A DNA stretch of 64,000 nt, taken from the NCBI GenBank assembly GCA_037157565.1, contig JAZHRO010000024.1:9430501-9494500 (forward strand), written 5' to 3'. How positions within the stretch are numbered: position 1 is the first letter of the stretch; every line of letters starts with the position of its first letter. The position numbers and the translations under genes were made by a program. Of the stretch, positions 21,382 to 34,455 are shown one piece after another. Under the pieces are notes generated by a model. It searched no databases. It was given only the letters and a program-made list of their open reading frames with translations, and was not told the origin of the DNA. This DNA comes from Thalassia testudinum. Lineage: Eukaryota > Streptophyta > Magnoliopsida > Alismatales > Hydrocharitaceae.

Positions 21382-24201
21382 TGATGAGAACCTCATCATA
21401 AACCCTAACTAGCACAATCTAACCCTGATATGTGAGAAAAAACTCCTACATGACCCAAAGAAAGGCTTAACTCAGAGAATTCTGAGTTTAAGAATAAAAA
21501 CAAATCATAAGGGGTAAAACTACAATTTCACCAACGCAGTTTGCAAACAGGGTAATTAAGGGTCCAAACACAGGTCAAACAAGCTTAACAAGAAAGAAAG
21601 TGGGATGATCTGATATAAATAAGAGTTATTGCAACTTCCAAGAATTAAATGACATTCTGTAACCCTAAAATAAACCCACTTCAATTCATGAGGTTCGAGG
21701 TAGGATAAAAATCAACTAAATCCTTTAAAATTCATATAAGAATATTCTCTAGGGTTTATAACCTTCAATTTGGCCTTAGAAACTTATTTTGACCTAAAAC
21801 GAGAATCATGCCCAATTAATAACTTAATTTAGGCTTTTGCACAAATTGGCCTATCAAACATGGTCCAACCTAGAATTAAAATTCACCATTAAAATCCTTA
21901 GGTTCAAATTGGTCTTGTATAAAAGCTTGAGCCTAAGAAGAGACTCCTTGACCGACTTTACAATTTGGTCCTCTTCATTTACTTTTTGACCCTTATCTTT
22001 CGAAACCCTTGCATTTTGGCCCCCAACCTTTCATCGTTCTTTGCAGAACGGTCCTCCCTGCAAACTCTGTGCAGCACCATACTTTGCAGAACGGCATGGC
22101 GCTGCGCAGAGAAGGGTTACCGCCCTGCAAAGCAGAAGCGTGGCTCCCTACGACGTCCTCTGTTGTAGGGACCCGGCCATGCTCTCTGCTGACCCCCATA
22201 CCTTTCGTGCGAATGCGAGGAAGGTATGGGTGTCCCTTCTGGCCATGCTCCAGCGAGGCTGGCACGACGCCAGCCCGCCCCTCTTTCTACGCCAACCCCT
22301 TTATAAGGACCGGCAGGCCCTGTCGGTTCCTTCAAGCTCTTCTTTGACGGAGAAAACCCCCCACTTCATCCCTTCCTCCTCCGTCAGAAGGCCCGAAGCT
22401 TCCAGCGACTTCCTCCTCTTCCTCCTCATCGCTCTGCTACCCTACCTGCAGCAGGGTTTGCCTTGCCTTCTCGTCTGCGCTGGGCTGTACCAGCCGGTGC
22501 CCTCCGCCTGCTTCCTCGTCGCCGCACTCCTCCTCCAGGGCCCCTTCTTCTCCAGCTCCGGCAGATATGAGCCGGCTGCCACGCCCTCCCCCTTCGTCCA
22601 ATACTTAGGTAAATAAGTTCCTCGTTATTTCCCTCGCATTTCCCCTCTTTTAAACTACCCTGACGACCACCCGACCAACACTGTCCAGACCATCCTCTCC
22701 ACCTCCGATCACCCCCTCCAGCGAGACCATCTCACAACCACAGACACCCCCGCTCCTCGCCGACCACCGCACAAGCTCCCTCACACTCCACGCTATCGAT
22801 TCCCCATCTCCATTCACTGCCAAATGCCACCCGACCACCCCCCGAACAAACCCACCTCTCCGGCCACAATTCGACCTAGGGCTACCTCCACATGTGCCCT
22901 CGCGCCTCGCCACCACCCGCACTGCCTTCGCCGCACTCTGGCGAAGCTCCCTGCGTATTCTGACTGGGCCGAGAGGCCGTATTCCTGCTTTCAGGTCGGA
23001 GCCCCTTCGCTGCCATTACTGAGCTGTTGCAGCTCCTTCGCCTGCAGCTGCAGGAGCTCTCCAGCCCAGGTGCACACCCCAGGTCATGAGGGTTGCCTCT
23101 GCAAAGACGCCCAGGTCTGCAGCTGAGGCGAGGACCTTGCGAGCTGCTTCAATTGCCTGCGGCTTCCTTAGCTGCAGGCGCTAATTTGGGAGGTGGGACT
23201 TTAGTCCCACCTCGGAAGTGCGTGGCCAAGCGCCCACACTTAAATTGGAAAAGTGTCTAAGGCTATTCGCCTTCGAACACAAGAGTCAGGTTCCTCTCCC
23301 GCACGCTGCATGCCACGCGCTCGCTCGCCCTCGCCCGCGCCCACGCCCCGCAGGTTTGGACAGGATCCGATTACCCAAACCGTGCACTCCTTGCCCACCA
23401 CCGCACGTCGGTGGGCCTGGTCCCGGGTGCGATACCTGCACCCGATTACCTGGCTCTGGGAGGGCGGTCCTAAGAGAGAAATCTGAGAAAGAGAGAGGCG
23501 CGAGGAAGGGTAGGGGTAGGTTTTGCTCTAACTCTTGTGTGAGCGTGCAGGAACAGAAGGAGAAGAAGGAAGGAAGGAAAGAAGAAGAAGGGAGGTGGCC
23601 GAAGCCTTAGTCGCTCAGGGCAGCTGAAGAAGAAGAAGAAGAGGAAGGCTGAAATAGAAGAAGAAGCAAAGGAGAGAAACAGAAGAAGAAGAGAAGGAAG
23701 GCACTATAGCAAACCTACAGTTAAGTCGTCTGACACTGCACCAGACGACGGTTGGGCAGCGGCCAAAAAGAAGAGAAAAGAAGAGGAGCTGTAAAGCAAG
23801 AAAAGAAAGAAGGAAGCAGGGAAGAAAAAGAAAAGAGAAGAAGAAGATTACCACAGCCGCAGAAGAAGAAAGGAAAAGAAAGAAGAAGAGAGGAAGACTC
23901 TGCAAGAAGAGAAGGAGATCAGCTGAAAGAAGGAGAAGGATAGAAAGAAAAGGAGGAGAGAAGAAGAAGAAGCCAAGACAAACTCTAGCTCTCTCTCTCT
24001 CTCTCTCTCTCTCGTATTTTTGTAACCTAATTGAGAACTCTTATATTTCTAGAATTCTAGTTGCTCCCTGAGTTCGACCTCGGGAAAATTTGTTCCGAGT
24101 AAAAAAAAAAAAAAGTGTAGTGATCTAGTAGCTGTCTTATTACATGCTATAACAACTGTAATTTAAAGTATAATAAACGTAAATAAGCTAGCCGATCACT
24201 A
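21382..24201 (+). repeat. 3' LTR of the Athila-like element
   Basis: 2820 bp, TGATGAGAACC...GATCACTA, uninterrupted, and the best reference copy of LTR A in the window. It holds a TATA box at 22300-22308, a GA-rich tract at about 23530-23970, a (TC)n run at about 23985-24013, TTCGACCTCGG with its hairpin near 24075, and an A-tract near 24102. The TCAAG target duplication follows at 24202-24206. Confidence 0.93.
22300..22308 (+). promoter_or_regulatory. TATA box of the 3' LTR
   Basis: TTTATAAGG is followed by a CT-rich stretch (CTTCAAGCTCTTCTTTG). It is at the place equivalent to the TATA box at 91-97. Confidence 0.45.
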
Positions 24202-24206
24202 TCAAG

Positions 24207-25387
24207 CTCAAAGGATTCGCCAGAGCCGAGGAAGACGATGGGAAATCTAGCATTAAATCTAACTACCCTACCTAGTTAACTACTTTTATTAAACTACTTA
24301 CTTAACCTACTGTTACCTGGACGAAGGGGGCAAAGGATCTCCATCGAATGATCTTATTGGAGGAGGAAATCAGAGGGCGGAGGAAGAAGTCCGGCGGGTG
24401 TAGGTGAAGCGTAGAGGTGAAGCCCGACGTCAGCACTGCGTCAGAGGACTCAGTGGACGAAGGCGGAGATCAGGAGCAAGCGAAGACAAACGGAGGAAGA
24501 CGAAGGAAGTGGAGGAAGGTCACCGGATTTTGGAGCGAATAGCCTATCTGCTAGCTCAGTGAGGGGAAGAGAGAAGGGAGCTAACCTCTTGAAATTGAAG
24601 AGGTGGAGGGGTATTTATAGGTTGTGGCGGCTGAGGAGGAGGGTGAATCTAGACGGAAAGAGGTCTAGGAGTGAAGTAACCACTAGCGTCTTCTCCGACG
24701 CCAGTGAGGTTAACTTCAAGCCTTAAATAGGATTCAAGCATCATCCAGACCGATGGATGAAAAGAGGACGGTGAGCACAAGCTCCAGGAGAAGAGAGGAC
24801 GTTAGATGGACGGTAATCAGCGGGTGTGGAAACCTCCTGTCGTCAGTCGTCGAAGAGGCTGAAGAAGAAATGAAAAGGAAGAAGATGTTTACAGGGACCT
24901 ATCTGTAATGAAACCTAAGGACCTAAGTGAAGAATAAGGACTCGATTGAAATAAAACCTAAGGAGTAAAACGTAAACCAAGGTTTTCAAGGTTTATTTTA
25001 ATTTAAATCTTTTTCAACTTTTTATATATGATTATAAATTAGACAAATAATGTATTTAAACCTTGGATTTACGTTTTTGACCTTTTTAGCTTAATTTATT
25101 TAATTAAGAAAAGTTACTTAAGTTATTACATACTTAGGTATAAGTTATACTTAAGTTAATTAACACATTAATAGGTAAATAATTGATGATATTTCGAGTC
25201 CATTTATTAAATAAATTATTAATAAAATTAATTGGATAGTAATATAGCATTTTTAACTTATTTTAAGGTCCTTTAATATATTATCCCTCATTCTATAATT
25301 AACCCATATATTTACATATTCTTAGCTAATTAACTTGGAAGACTAGTTAATTGGGGGTAATTAGAAGCCATGATAAGCCTCTCATCA
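24207..25387 (-). mobile_element. LTR E copy 1, last fragment
   Basis: Homology to copy 2 resumes after the Athila-like insertion. The GTTACCTGGACGAAG...ATCTCCATCGAA block pairs with 34280-34320, and the AT-rich end TTTTTAACTTATTTTAAGGTCC...GAAGCCATGATAAGCCTCTCATCA pairs with 42690-42819. On the minus strand it begins TGATGAGAGGCTTATCA. A TATA box (CTATAAATACC, minus strand) lies near 24612. No gene is seen. Confidence 0.75.
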
Positions 25388-26431
25388 AGGGTCGGGGGCC
25401 TGATACTGTGCAAGGGCTTGATTAAGCCTGATTCTGAGCTTAAACCGAGACTAAACAGGTAATTAAACGAACTAGGTCTGGTCCCACCCATTAAGGGTGC
25501 TGTGTATTCCTCAAAAAGGCCGCCCGCCAACCTTAAAACCTAATTTTTGAACTAATGAAGGGTTAAGGGGAAGAAAAGAAGAGAACACAGCTAACACAAA
25601 CCTGGCTAAGTGTTAAAAAAGAAAACAGATAGATGAAGAAAGAAGATAAGAAAATATGGCTAAGTATAAGTGTAAAAATAGAAGAGAATAAAAAGAGTGA
25701 GAGAGGAAGTATGTATGTATACATATATGTGTATAGTACGTATAAGTGTATATTGTAAATAATAAGTATATGTATATTAAGTATACGTAGTATAAATGTT
25801 GTTTAAGCTATATATGTATATAAATAACCTTATAGCTTTACTGACAGAAGTAATCCATCACTGTAGATAGAATAAGTGTCACTATAAATGTCGCTATAGA
25901 TCCTATTTTTGCCTTAGATTTTGTACGTAGTCTTCCTGAGGTTTAGTGACGTTTTTATCTAATGCTGTATATATTATATATGTTACTGTATATGTTAGTA
26001 TATTAAGTTATGTTAGTATAGTATATACTATTACATATTATTGTATATATATGTAAGTATTAGTATTATAAGTTATAAATAGATAGTATGTAGTATATAA
26101 GTATAATGTTTGATGCTTGTTTGTAATTAAGTGTTTGCAAGCATTTTAGTTAATTCTTTTGCACATAATTAAGCTATTATTTCATTCATTGATTATTCAT
26201 TAATTCATTCATTTATGATTGTATATAAAATTGATCTTTCAGGAATTAAAGAATAATGTTGGACTTAGAGAGTGATGTATATCAATAACTACCTCCCAGT
26301 GAACGACCTGAAATAAACTAGTAAAAATTATGTAATTAAATAAAATTGACGCGATAATGGTTTGTATTTGTAACATATGCTACAACAACAACGACGATGA
26401 TTTTTTATACGAACCGTGGTCGATCGCTTCA
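25388..26431 (+). mobile_element. LTR B fragment (3' part), plus strand
   Basis: This is the reverse complement of the left parts of the LTR B copies at 44487 and 54029. TGGTCCCACCCATTAAGGG pairs with 54885-54910, the ATATGTATA-rich stretch with 54380-54700, and ATCAATAACTACCTCCCAGTGAACGACC with 44610-44640. It ends CGATCGCTTCA ten bases before a primer site. Its 5' part is missing or lies left of LTR E copy 1. No gene is seen. Confidence 0.75.
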
Positions 26432-26441
26432 TTATTTTTTT

Positions 26442-26459
26442 TGGCATCGTTGCCGGGGA
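26442..26459 (+). other. Primer-binding site, tRNA-Asp (2 mismatches)
   Basis: TGGCATCGTTGCCGGGGA matches 16 of 18 positions of the tRNA-Asp complement at 13173-13190. It marks the start of the internal region of a plus-strand element B. Confidence 0.8.
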
Positions 26460-26925
26460 TAAAAACCCGACAAGAGCACTTTATTGTGAAGTGATTGATT
26501 AACATGTCGTAGAAAGTCGATTAATCATCTAGCGACCCCAGTCCTTGAGACGGTCATTTGCGGAGGTCGCTAGATCATTTAACGACTTCCGAGCAGCCAT
26601 TGGAGGTTACGGCCGTTGGCGAATGTCGCTCAATTATCCAACAACCTCTAACCAACCATTACCCACACGCCACTCCTTTTCTCCCCCACTCGGCTATATA
26701 AACACACCCACCTCCCTTCTCATTACACATTCTCCTTCATTCCCTCTTAAAAAATCTCCTCCATTCTCTCATAAAAATTCTCCTCTTCATTCATCTTGTT
26801 GAGATTTGAGATCGCGATTACGGTGAAACTCTGCATTGCAATCTCATTGAAATTCTAAAATTGAGATTGCAATCTTGTTGAGGCTCTAAATCTTCGTCCA
26901 CTCCAACATCTACATTTAGCAGTAA
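26460..26925 (+). other. Leader of element B, with a TATA-like box
   Basis: The first 80 or so bases resemble, in reverse, the sequence left of the LTR at 44487 (AAAAACCC...TTTATTGTGA...TGTCG.AGAAAGTC), so this is the element leader. A TATATAAA at 26695-26702, followed by a pyrimidine-rich ACCTCCCTTCTCATTAC stretch, looks like a core promoter, which is unusual so soon after a primer site. No coding frame can be supported. Confidence 0.5.
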
Positions 26926-29900
26926 GGGAAGAATTTCTTCAAAAATGCAGATTCGAGTTCAGCTGTTACGACCCGGTTCCCGAATCCCTACAGGACCCGA
27001 GACTAGCTCGCCTCGACTAATCCCAAGATCCAGTCGTCCAACAAGAAATAACCAAGGAGCAGGAAAATAAACCACATTCACATATGCAATGTAACTAAGC
27101 AGTAAAAATGTACAAGCAGTGAAGGAAAGTAAAAGCTGCTATTTCAGTACATACCACCACCACAACAGGAACAACGGAAATTAAAGCAGCAGTAACAACA
27201 AGAACTAAAAAGTCTGAAACTCACAACAACAGTAAAGAGGGTACAACAATGAGTGAAGAAAACTACGACTAGTCTCGACTGCGCCCAGCACCCTCCGCAG
27301 CCGAAAGCTCAGGTTACTCAACTCCTGGACCTGAACAAGGTTATGAAAAAGACAGAGTCAGCAAACATTGAGTAGAGTGGTAACCATACAATCTATAGTA
27401 AAAGTGACAGGCATAATTATATTTTCTAATTATTTTATTTTACAGGTAATTCTTTTTCACCCCTTTTAGTCAACTTTCAGATTTTTCTTGATCTTGCATG
27501 TTCCTCGTGGGAACGATCTTGATTGCAGTCTTTTTTGAAGAGTAAAAGGTACACGTGGTGCTCTCCTAGCCGGGAGAGTCCCTCGTGGTAGTCCTTCACC
27601 CAGTCGACACCTCGAGGTCACTGTCAGACGTAGCAGTGACTACGGCACACGTGATAAGCGCACAGGTAGCTACACCGCACTGACATGCGGTCAGTCATTT
27701 CCGCTAGCAGGTACTCCCAAAGTACAACACGGAATAATATAGGGCCTAGCCCTCTCAGAAACAGGGGTCTAGCCCCACAGAACCAAACAGGGGTCTCGCC
27801 CATCCACAGTCCGCGCACCCTCGTCTGACTACCCCAGTTTGTCTAGAGGGCCTAACAAGTCGGTGTAGGGTGGCTAGCTGAACCTCGGGCCTCATGGGGT
27901 GGCTAGCTCCCTCCCTACACTGGTAGCTCGCCTCGGTAACGTGTACACGAGGGCCAACACAAGTCAGTGTAGAGTGGCCAATCCTAACCCCAGGTCCCAA
28001 CCCAAGGGTGGCTGGCTCCGCTCTACACTAAAAAGGGGCAGTCCCTCTCCTTGGTACCACGTACTCAAGGGCCAGCACACTTCCCGTCCACACTCCAGAA
28101 TGTCCATCTATCCACAGGAGCTCTACTCCTAACTCCCTGTAGGGTTCATGCTCATGTTCACCACATTATTCCGATCCAGATTCCATCATTCACATTTCAG
28201 TTCTCGTTTATATACAGGCAGCACGTATTACCACAATTTAATACATGCAACTAATGGTTTCACAGGTAACTGTTCAATTATCTCAAGCAGATCATATTTT
28301 AACAAGCAGCTCATGCTTATTTACAGGCAATAGCTAACAGTTTAACTTATTCATGTATACAAATTCAATCAAGCAGTACAATTGGTCTATTCATTTCTCT
28401 GTCCTAGGGTTCATGGCACAACCTAGGTTTCCAGTTGGTTAATTCCACAGGTACATTCTTATTTAATATAATTAATACGGGTGGACCACTCTACCAGACA
28501 ATCCGGGAGTACTGAGGGCTCGAACTACAGACCCAGGCGTTTCTGTGAGCCACAAACACGCAGCAGATTGAAGTCCTATACCAAGGAATACATCACAAAG
28601 GAATATTCAAAATAGTGTATAAAGGCTTCTAATACGTAGAGAAACTCACAAGGAAACCACAGATACTTCGTTTGCGTAAAACGGATCCCGATCGAACCCT
28701 AAACGGGTCAAAAACGTGTCTGCAGACCAAAAGCAGTTCCAGACGTCTGACCAGTCCTCCGGTCGTCTGGAAATGCCTCCAGTCGTCTGATGAGCTATTC
28801 AGACGTCCGAAAGTGCATGGAAAGGCATTCCGTGCACCTTCCCAAGACTGCTCCTGCATACGACAGAGCAGCCACCCTATTTTAGCCAAACCAAATCCTC
28901 TGTGGAGCGGCCTGCATGGCCGTAACCGCGAAGAGAACATACCTTCACGATACAGGTGCTTTTAGACATCTGGTGTTGACGCCAGACGTTCAGACGCTTA
29001 GTCGATCGTCTGGAAAGCACTCCAGACGTCTGATACTGGAAAAAATCCAGTATCAAACCGCGCTCCCAGTGCTCCTCGCCGCGCTCTGCCTCATTTCTCC
29101 TCGCTCCACCGCAGCTCCAACTGCTGCAGGGTGGTCGAGGATGACTCTTCGGACCTCTTCCTCCTCCCGCATGCGCCACGGTGGCCATGTGAGCTCCGAC
29201 AAGCTTCCACGAAGCTCCCAACCTCGGCCTCCTCCTCCTTCTCACGCACTTTCCTCCTCCTCGTTCTCACGCTCTCTCTCGCTTACCTCCTCCTGCCGCT
29301 CCGCCGCACACTTTGATGGTGGAGATGGTGGTGTGTGGAGTGGAGAGGAGAGGAGGGGAGGGTGGCCTTTATAAGGGCCGAGGGTTAGGGTTCTGCAGGG
29401 GAAAAGGGAGGACGAAAGAGAGAGAAGCGTTCTACGCACCACCCGCAAGCAGAAAGTAGGATGCTTACAAAATTTTAATTTCCAGACATCCGACAAAGGC
29501 TCCAGACGTCTGGACAGACGTCTGACTGACACTCCAGACGTCTTAAAAGGCTAAAAGTGGAACAGGTCTTTACATCAGCCCAAGTCGAGATTAGTCATGC
29601 TATAATTCTATACCAATATGCAGCCTTGTCCTTAAGGATGAATTAGAACATCTTCATTAATAGGATTTCCCGGCTTTGATTTCGAAGACCAAGAGTCTGA
29701 GATAGATTTTTTAGATCTTCAATGTATTGGAATGGATCCTCATATGCAAATCCGTGAAAGTGTGGAATTAGACGTATAATATTTGGCTTTAATTCTTGAT
29801 CATTTTCCCCAATGGGAATCCTAACATTAGGCTCTACTTGTGCATTAGATGGATTATAATAGTCGCAGAGTAGAGGCCTAGGACAAGGAATCGATAAATC

Positions 29901-30056
29901 AGGATTTTCAAAACCCGCCTCAGGTCGAGGTGGAGGACGGGCTTGTAGGTTCTGCAAATTCTGAATAGCAGCCGTCAACAGATTGATTTAACGGTTCTGC
30001 TCGAGCATTTGAAGGTTCTGGTTCAGGAGCGCCTCATGATCATCAAAAGGCAGCAT
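26926..30056 (-). pseudogene. gag of element E, split by a solo LTR C
   Basis: Minus-strand Athila-like gag remnant. It starts near 30056 (MLPFDDHEAL), with a stop soon after, then QNLQARPPPRP, the LCDYYNP block, PNIIRLIPHFHGFAYEDP and ILLMKMF, parallel to the plus-strand gag at 14309-14560. After a stop at 29643 the frame continues FILKDKAAYWY up to the LTR C insertion and resumes beyond it as ELESAFLKKFFPYC. It ends near 26926 at a junction with the leader of element B. Everything downstream of gag is lost. Confidence 0.82.
26964..29574. mobile_element. Solo LTR C, copy 1
   Basis: 2611 bp, TGTTACGACCCGG...GGTCTTTACA, flanked by a perfect TCAGC duplication (26959-26963 and 29575-29579). It lies inside the gag of element E. 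It is highly similar to 59664-62355 and more distantly to 44867-47408. Read in reverse it would end CGGGTCGTAACA, a form common in plant Ty3/gypsy LTRs, and a TATAAAGG-like box near 29368 would then be followed by a CT-rich leader, so minus orientation is favoured. AGACGTCTG motifs cluster at 28730-29545. Open frames inside are not genes. Confidence 0.9.
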
Positions 30057-31194
30057 CTCCCCCTAACCAGAAGAAGAAGGATCTTGGATTCTAGTTCAAC
30101 ATTTAGTCCATAGGATCAAATGCAGAAAAAGCAGATGTATCAGACGGGAAAATTATTAGTTGCTTGAGTGCAACCGGCTTAGGAATACCTGTCAATGGAG
30201 ATACGAGAGGCGATTTCAGGGATCGCCTCCTGTGAATAAACCAAAAGAATGTGCAAAGGCACACTCACACCACTAAAAACAACAGCAAACAAGACCCGAA
30301 AATAGTGCAAAAAGTGAAATTTTCTCTTCTTTCAAAGGAAAGAAGAGAGTCCTAGAATATGCAAAGATAATTTGGATGCAAACAAGTATAATATCAATAT
30401 CAAAATACGTGTCCTAAACCTATGTCTACGCAAGTGCGTATCCTTAAAGCTCAAAGGTCTAAGGCTTAGGATCGAGACCACTCACTACAAGCTCGCCAGG
30501 GTTTAGTAGTAAGACAGATTTGTTGATCTTTGACCAAAGTCCTAAGAGGTGCAAAGAGGAGAGGTAGAAAAATTAGACTTGTGTGACTCCAGTGATCGCG
30601 TTGTGTACGCAATAGCATGCAACAGACGTGAGGGAAAAAACATGCATGCATTCTGCAAACAGATTGAGTCACAAATTTTAATTATCCTCTTTTTACATAA
30701 TCTTTTCACAAAAAATGATAGAAAGAAGTAAGGTAACCGCTTTTTAGGTAATTTCAAACAAAAATATGGTCTTGTTTATTATCCAATGACAAGGATCTAC
30801 ACGGGTTTTGCACGTGTTTTCCCGCTGATGGGAGAAAAATAGTAGAAAAATTCCCGAGTCAAATTTCGCAAATATACTAGCAGGTATGTACACTCCCAAG
30901 AGTGTATGCCTAAAACATGCTGCTGCTAGTCAAGAAGGTATGCGTATTTTTGTATTTTTTAATTTTTCTTACTAAATGAATAAATACAAACTACACTAAA
31001 GACTAAGTAAGAAATACTCACAATGGTATGTATAGTGGAAACATAAAAAAATAGAAAACCCACCTCCTTTCCTGAGAATACCTGCAAAGATAACCCTGAA
31101 AAAAAGATAGAAAACAAAACAAAACAGAGCAAATTAGTAAAAGAAATTATATGCAAAACAAAACAGTAATGGCGAATATAACAATACAGTTACC
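30057..31194 (-). other. Leader of element E
   Basis: Stop-rich sequence between the primer site at 31195 and the gag start at 30056, the expected place and length for an Athila leader. It includes A/T-rich stretches around 30940-31190. No gene is seen. Confidence 0.6.
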
Positions 31195-31212
31195 TCCTCG
31201 GCAACGGCATCA
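31195..31212 (-). other. Primer-binding site, tRNA-Asp (3 mismatches)
   Basis: On the minus strand TGATGCCGTTGCCGAGGA matches 15 of 18 positions of the tRNA-Asp complement. It separates the leader of element E from its 5' LTR. Confidence 0.75.
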
Positions 31213-31218
31213 TTAAAA

Positions 31219-34200
31219 TGATTGATTAATTCCTTAACACAGTTAATTAAGTTATTTAGGCTTAATTAATCGCAAGAGAAAGTAACTTAGGTTAACTTGA
31301 TTTTATGTCGGTTGTGTAGTATAGGGTCAAGTTAACCTAATATTTTAGATTTTAAATTCTTTTTAACTGGTTGAGTCCAGGTCATTCGCTGGGAGGTATA
31401 ACTTAATCTTAATTCACCATTTATTCCTAAGTATAAATTACTAACTAGTTAATCAATCAAATTATAATTAAATTACTTTAAGTACATGAATCTTGCATAA
31501 GAGATATTCAAATAAAAGCATGCAACATTCCATTAAGAAAGAACATATTTACACATGTGATTTTTCATTAAGAATCAAGTAAGCATGTTTATTACACCCA
31601 TTACAACTAATTACAAAAGATTAAGGCAAGAAAAAGTTATACAAATGAATACAAATGCCTTAATACATCAATTAAGCTCAAGATATTAAAAGGAGACATG
31701 TTATTGTAATAAAAGTACAAATCAGACATCTTAAAAGTAAAAGATTAGAAGACTAATTACAACAACAGACGTCTAATTTTTTCTTTATTTCCTCTCTTTT
31801 CTTCTTAATCTTTAGCCTTCTCTTTTCTTTTCTTTTCTTCTCTGTCATTACTCTCTCTCTTTTCCTTTATTCATCTTTTTCCTTTCTTCTTCTTGTTCTT
31901 CCTCTTCCAAACCCTCTCTATTCTTCTTACTTAACTTTCTCCTTAGGTTTTCTCTCTTCTAAATTTCCCCTAGTATTGTGCATATATGTTCACACTTAAC
32001 CAAATAAAAATTTCATTTTTTTTATAATTGGCAGCTTAGACCGGTCGGGGATACTAGCACCTCCTAGAAGGCGGGTCTGGACCCTACTGGGTCCCAGCCT
32101 AGTTTTACTTAGGTGTTTTATTTTCGATTCAAGCCTATGCACAATCTACGACCTCCCAGGCCCACACACGCCCACTCGGGCCCACGCACACGCCCACAGG
32201 CACACACACACACATGCGTAGGCATGTACAACGCACGCACCCCCGCCCAAAGCCAAGTTTCTTTCCGTGCCCTGCGCTGTCGACCAAATCGTCCAGTGCA
32301 GGAAATCGTACTATAACACGTCATGCATCTGCAGACTCCCGAGGTGGGACTTTGTTTCACCTGTTTCAGGCTAATCTTTGCCTGAGGATTCCAGCAGATT
32401 GGTTGGACGAAATCGAGCGTTCCAAAGCTCTATTGAAAGCTCTTGAGGAATTCTATCTAATTTTAACACCAATTTGGTGTTCGGGTCAAATCTGATCTAT
32501 TGATTAGAATAGTGAACATGGCTACCCTATCATGTCTATTAATGCTGTAGAGAAGGATAAAACAGGTCAAATGACCTATAGAGAGAGATTTTACCCACGA
32601 CTGAGGACCTGGAATGCTACAGTGAAGCATTCCACACCATTTGAAGGAGATAGGAAGGTGAGGAAGATCTTCAAGAAGGTCAGAAGCCGGAAAGCTTCAC
32701 ACTAAAGCTTCAGAACTCTAATTTAAGTTTAAATTTAACTAACAGGGAGATCAACCAGTCAAAAGGGATCTCATTTGGTTTCATAGGATCGAAAGCAACA
32801 TATTTGAGGTAGATTTGGCTTTAAATCTCAACAGAATGGCTCAAGAATAGTTTTGGGTTCAAGTGAACCTAAACTGTGTAGCAGATCAATTCTCAATAAA
32901 TCCTCAATAGAACATATTCAAATCACTCTAATTGATCTCTCATAAATCCTAGAAACTCACTTAACCCCTAAAATCAAAGATTCAACTCTTCATTCCCTGA
33001 GTTCTCCTTAGGTTTGACTAATACAGCTCAGAAGTTGACTTTCAATTGTACAGCTTCGCAGATCAAATTAAACACTTAAGTTGACCTAATTCAACCTCAG
33101 GAAGTGAATCCATACTTCAAATTGGAGTTTTGATTGCTCCAGAGGGTTCTTAGACTTCGCCACCTGAGCAAGAAATGAGTTGTGTTCGTCATGGAGATTT
33201 AGAAGCTCTTAGACCTAATCAAGACCTGAGATGGCTTCCTTAGGTTCTACTGAAGCTCAAGGACCCGATTCTGAACTCAAAACCTCAATGAATAAGCTTC
33301 TCCAACATCACCGAAGTTGAAGAAGACAGAGCTTAGTAAGGAGCTCAATCATTAAAACACACTTAAGAGCTCAGATTCTTGATCTTTAGACCCAACAGAA
33401 GCAATCTGGACCTTTACAGAGTGTAACAATGGCTGAAGCTGTAAATAAGGTCACCGGAGCTCCGGTGAACTAAAAAATTGGTGGCCAGAGTGAAAAATTC
33501 CATAAAACAGACCAAGAAAGGTCACAATGTGTTTCTGAGGTTGCAAGGAACCTCAAGAAGATGACAGATGCCTCAATTGAAGGACTTAACACTAAATTCA
33601 TTAAGAGTTCAATGGAATCACATCTTGAGTTCGACAGAATTCAAGAACTGATCTCCCTCAAAACTGAATGAGGGGAACACTTCAGTAAGATGTGATGGTG
33701 AACTACTTAATTAAGTGATTAACTCATCTCTGAGTCGCCATTGACAGCAAGCTCAAAGAAGATGGAAAATTGGGTGTTTTCGATACACTACTCTATAGGA
33801 GCAATTAAAGGAATCACTGAGGTCTTTAGGGGTTAGGGAGGTGATGGAAGACCTCTGTTGGATGTGGAATTAGCTTTGGGCACTTCACCATAGACAGTGA
33901 AGTGTACAAGTGTATGTGAGTTGGTGTAGGTGATTAGGTGGACAATTAGGATGGATCTAAGGTTAATTAGGGTCCTAAGGCGATGGTCTGATGATGATGG
34001 ACCCTGAGTGAATGTGAAACAGCCTCGGGGACCTCCACCATGGACAGTGGAAGTCGCCGATGACGGTGAGGTGGTTTAGGCGTTATAGGTGATAATAGTG
34101 AGTGGAAGTGGAAATGGATCGTGGAGAGCTAAGGAGAGTGAAACAATTCTGGAAATGTGAACGAAGGCCCAGCGTGGCCGGACTTAGCCTCGCTGGAGCT

Positions 34201-34455
34201 GAGGAAGGCAATACTGGAAATCTAACTAAACTAATCTAACTAAGCTAATTACACTAATCTAAGATACACTAAGTAATCTACGGTTACCTGGACGAAGAAA
34301 GGGGGAAGAATCTCCATCGAAAGGTGCGTAACGGAGGGCAAAGTCAGAGGGTAGGGGATAGAGCTCCGACAAGAAATTGAAAGCGATGATAGAGAGGAAG
34401 TGGCACTCCTTAGCCCTGTCACAGCCGTCCGGAGAGGAAGACGAGGTGAGAGAGG
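31219..34455 (-). mobile_element. 5' LTR of element E (LTR E copy 2), main part
   Basis: It begins just right of the primer site. Its left end shows CCAGGTCATTCGCTGGGAGGTA, shared with LTR B, then CT-rich (31780-31960), a (CA)n run near 32200, the GAGGTGGGACTTT block at 32340, and long stretches shared with LTR E copy 1 (32390-34440). No gene is seen; ORF-like frames near 32120-32490 are in GC-rich LTR sequence. It is interrupted at 34455 by the minus-strand LTR A element (AGAGG at 34451-34455) and resumes at about 42503. Confidence 0.7.

Larger units (their letters stand above)
7672..24201 (+). mobile_element. Complete Athila-like Ty3/gypsy retrotransposon, decayed
   Basis: Two LTRs (7672-13168 with a nested insertion, and 21382-24201) flank a primer site, leader, gag, protease, RT, RNase H, integrase, 3' region and polypurine tract in Ty3/gypsy order. 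The element is bounded by a perfect TCAAG duplication at 7667-7671 and 24202-24206. Without the nested LTR the 5' LTR is about 2815 bp against 2820 bp for the 3' LTR. The first 80 or so bases of the two LTRs differ at only about two positions by eye, so insertion is not very old. Athila affinity rests on the tRNA-Asp primer site, DLGASIN protease, FLDGYSGYNQ and FMDDFSIFG in RT, and NPGWRN in gag. At least six in-frame stops and several frameshifts make it non-coding now. Confidence 0.93.

Noticed and set aside
25740..26110. Possible regulatory ATATGTATA repeat or satellite
   Set aside because: It aligns with the AT-rich part of LTR B (54380-54700) and shows no regular period.
27624..29532. 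Several 60-150-codon frames inside solo LTR C
   Set aside because: They lie in a 2.6-kb LTR bounded by a perfect target duplication, are not conserved in the other LTR C copies, and show no domain.
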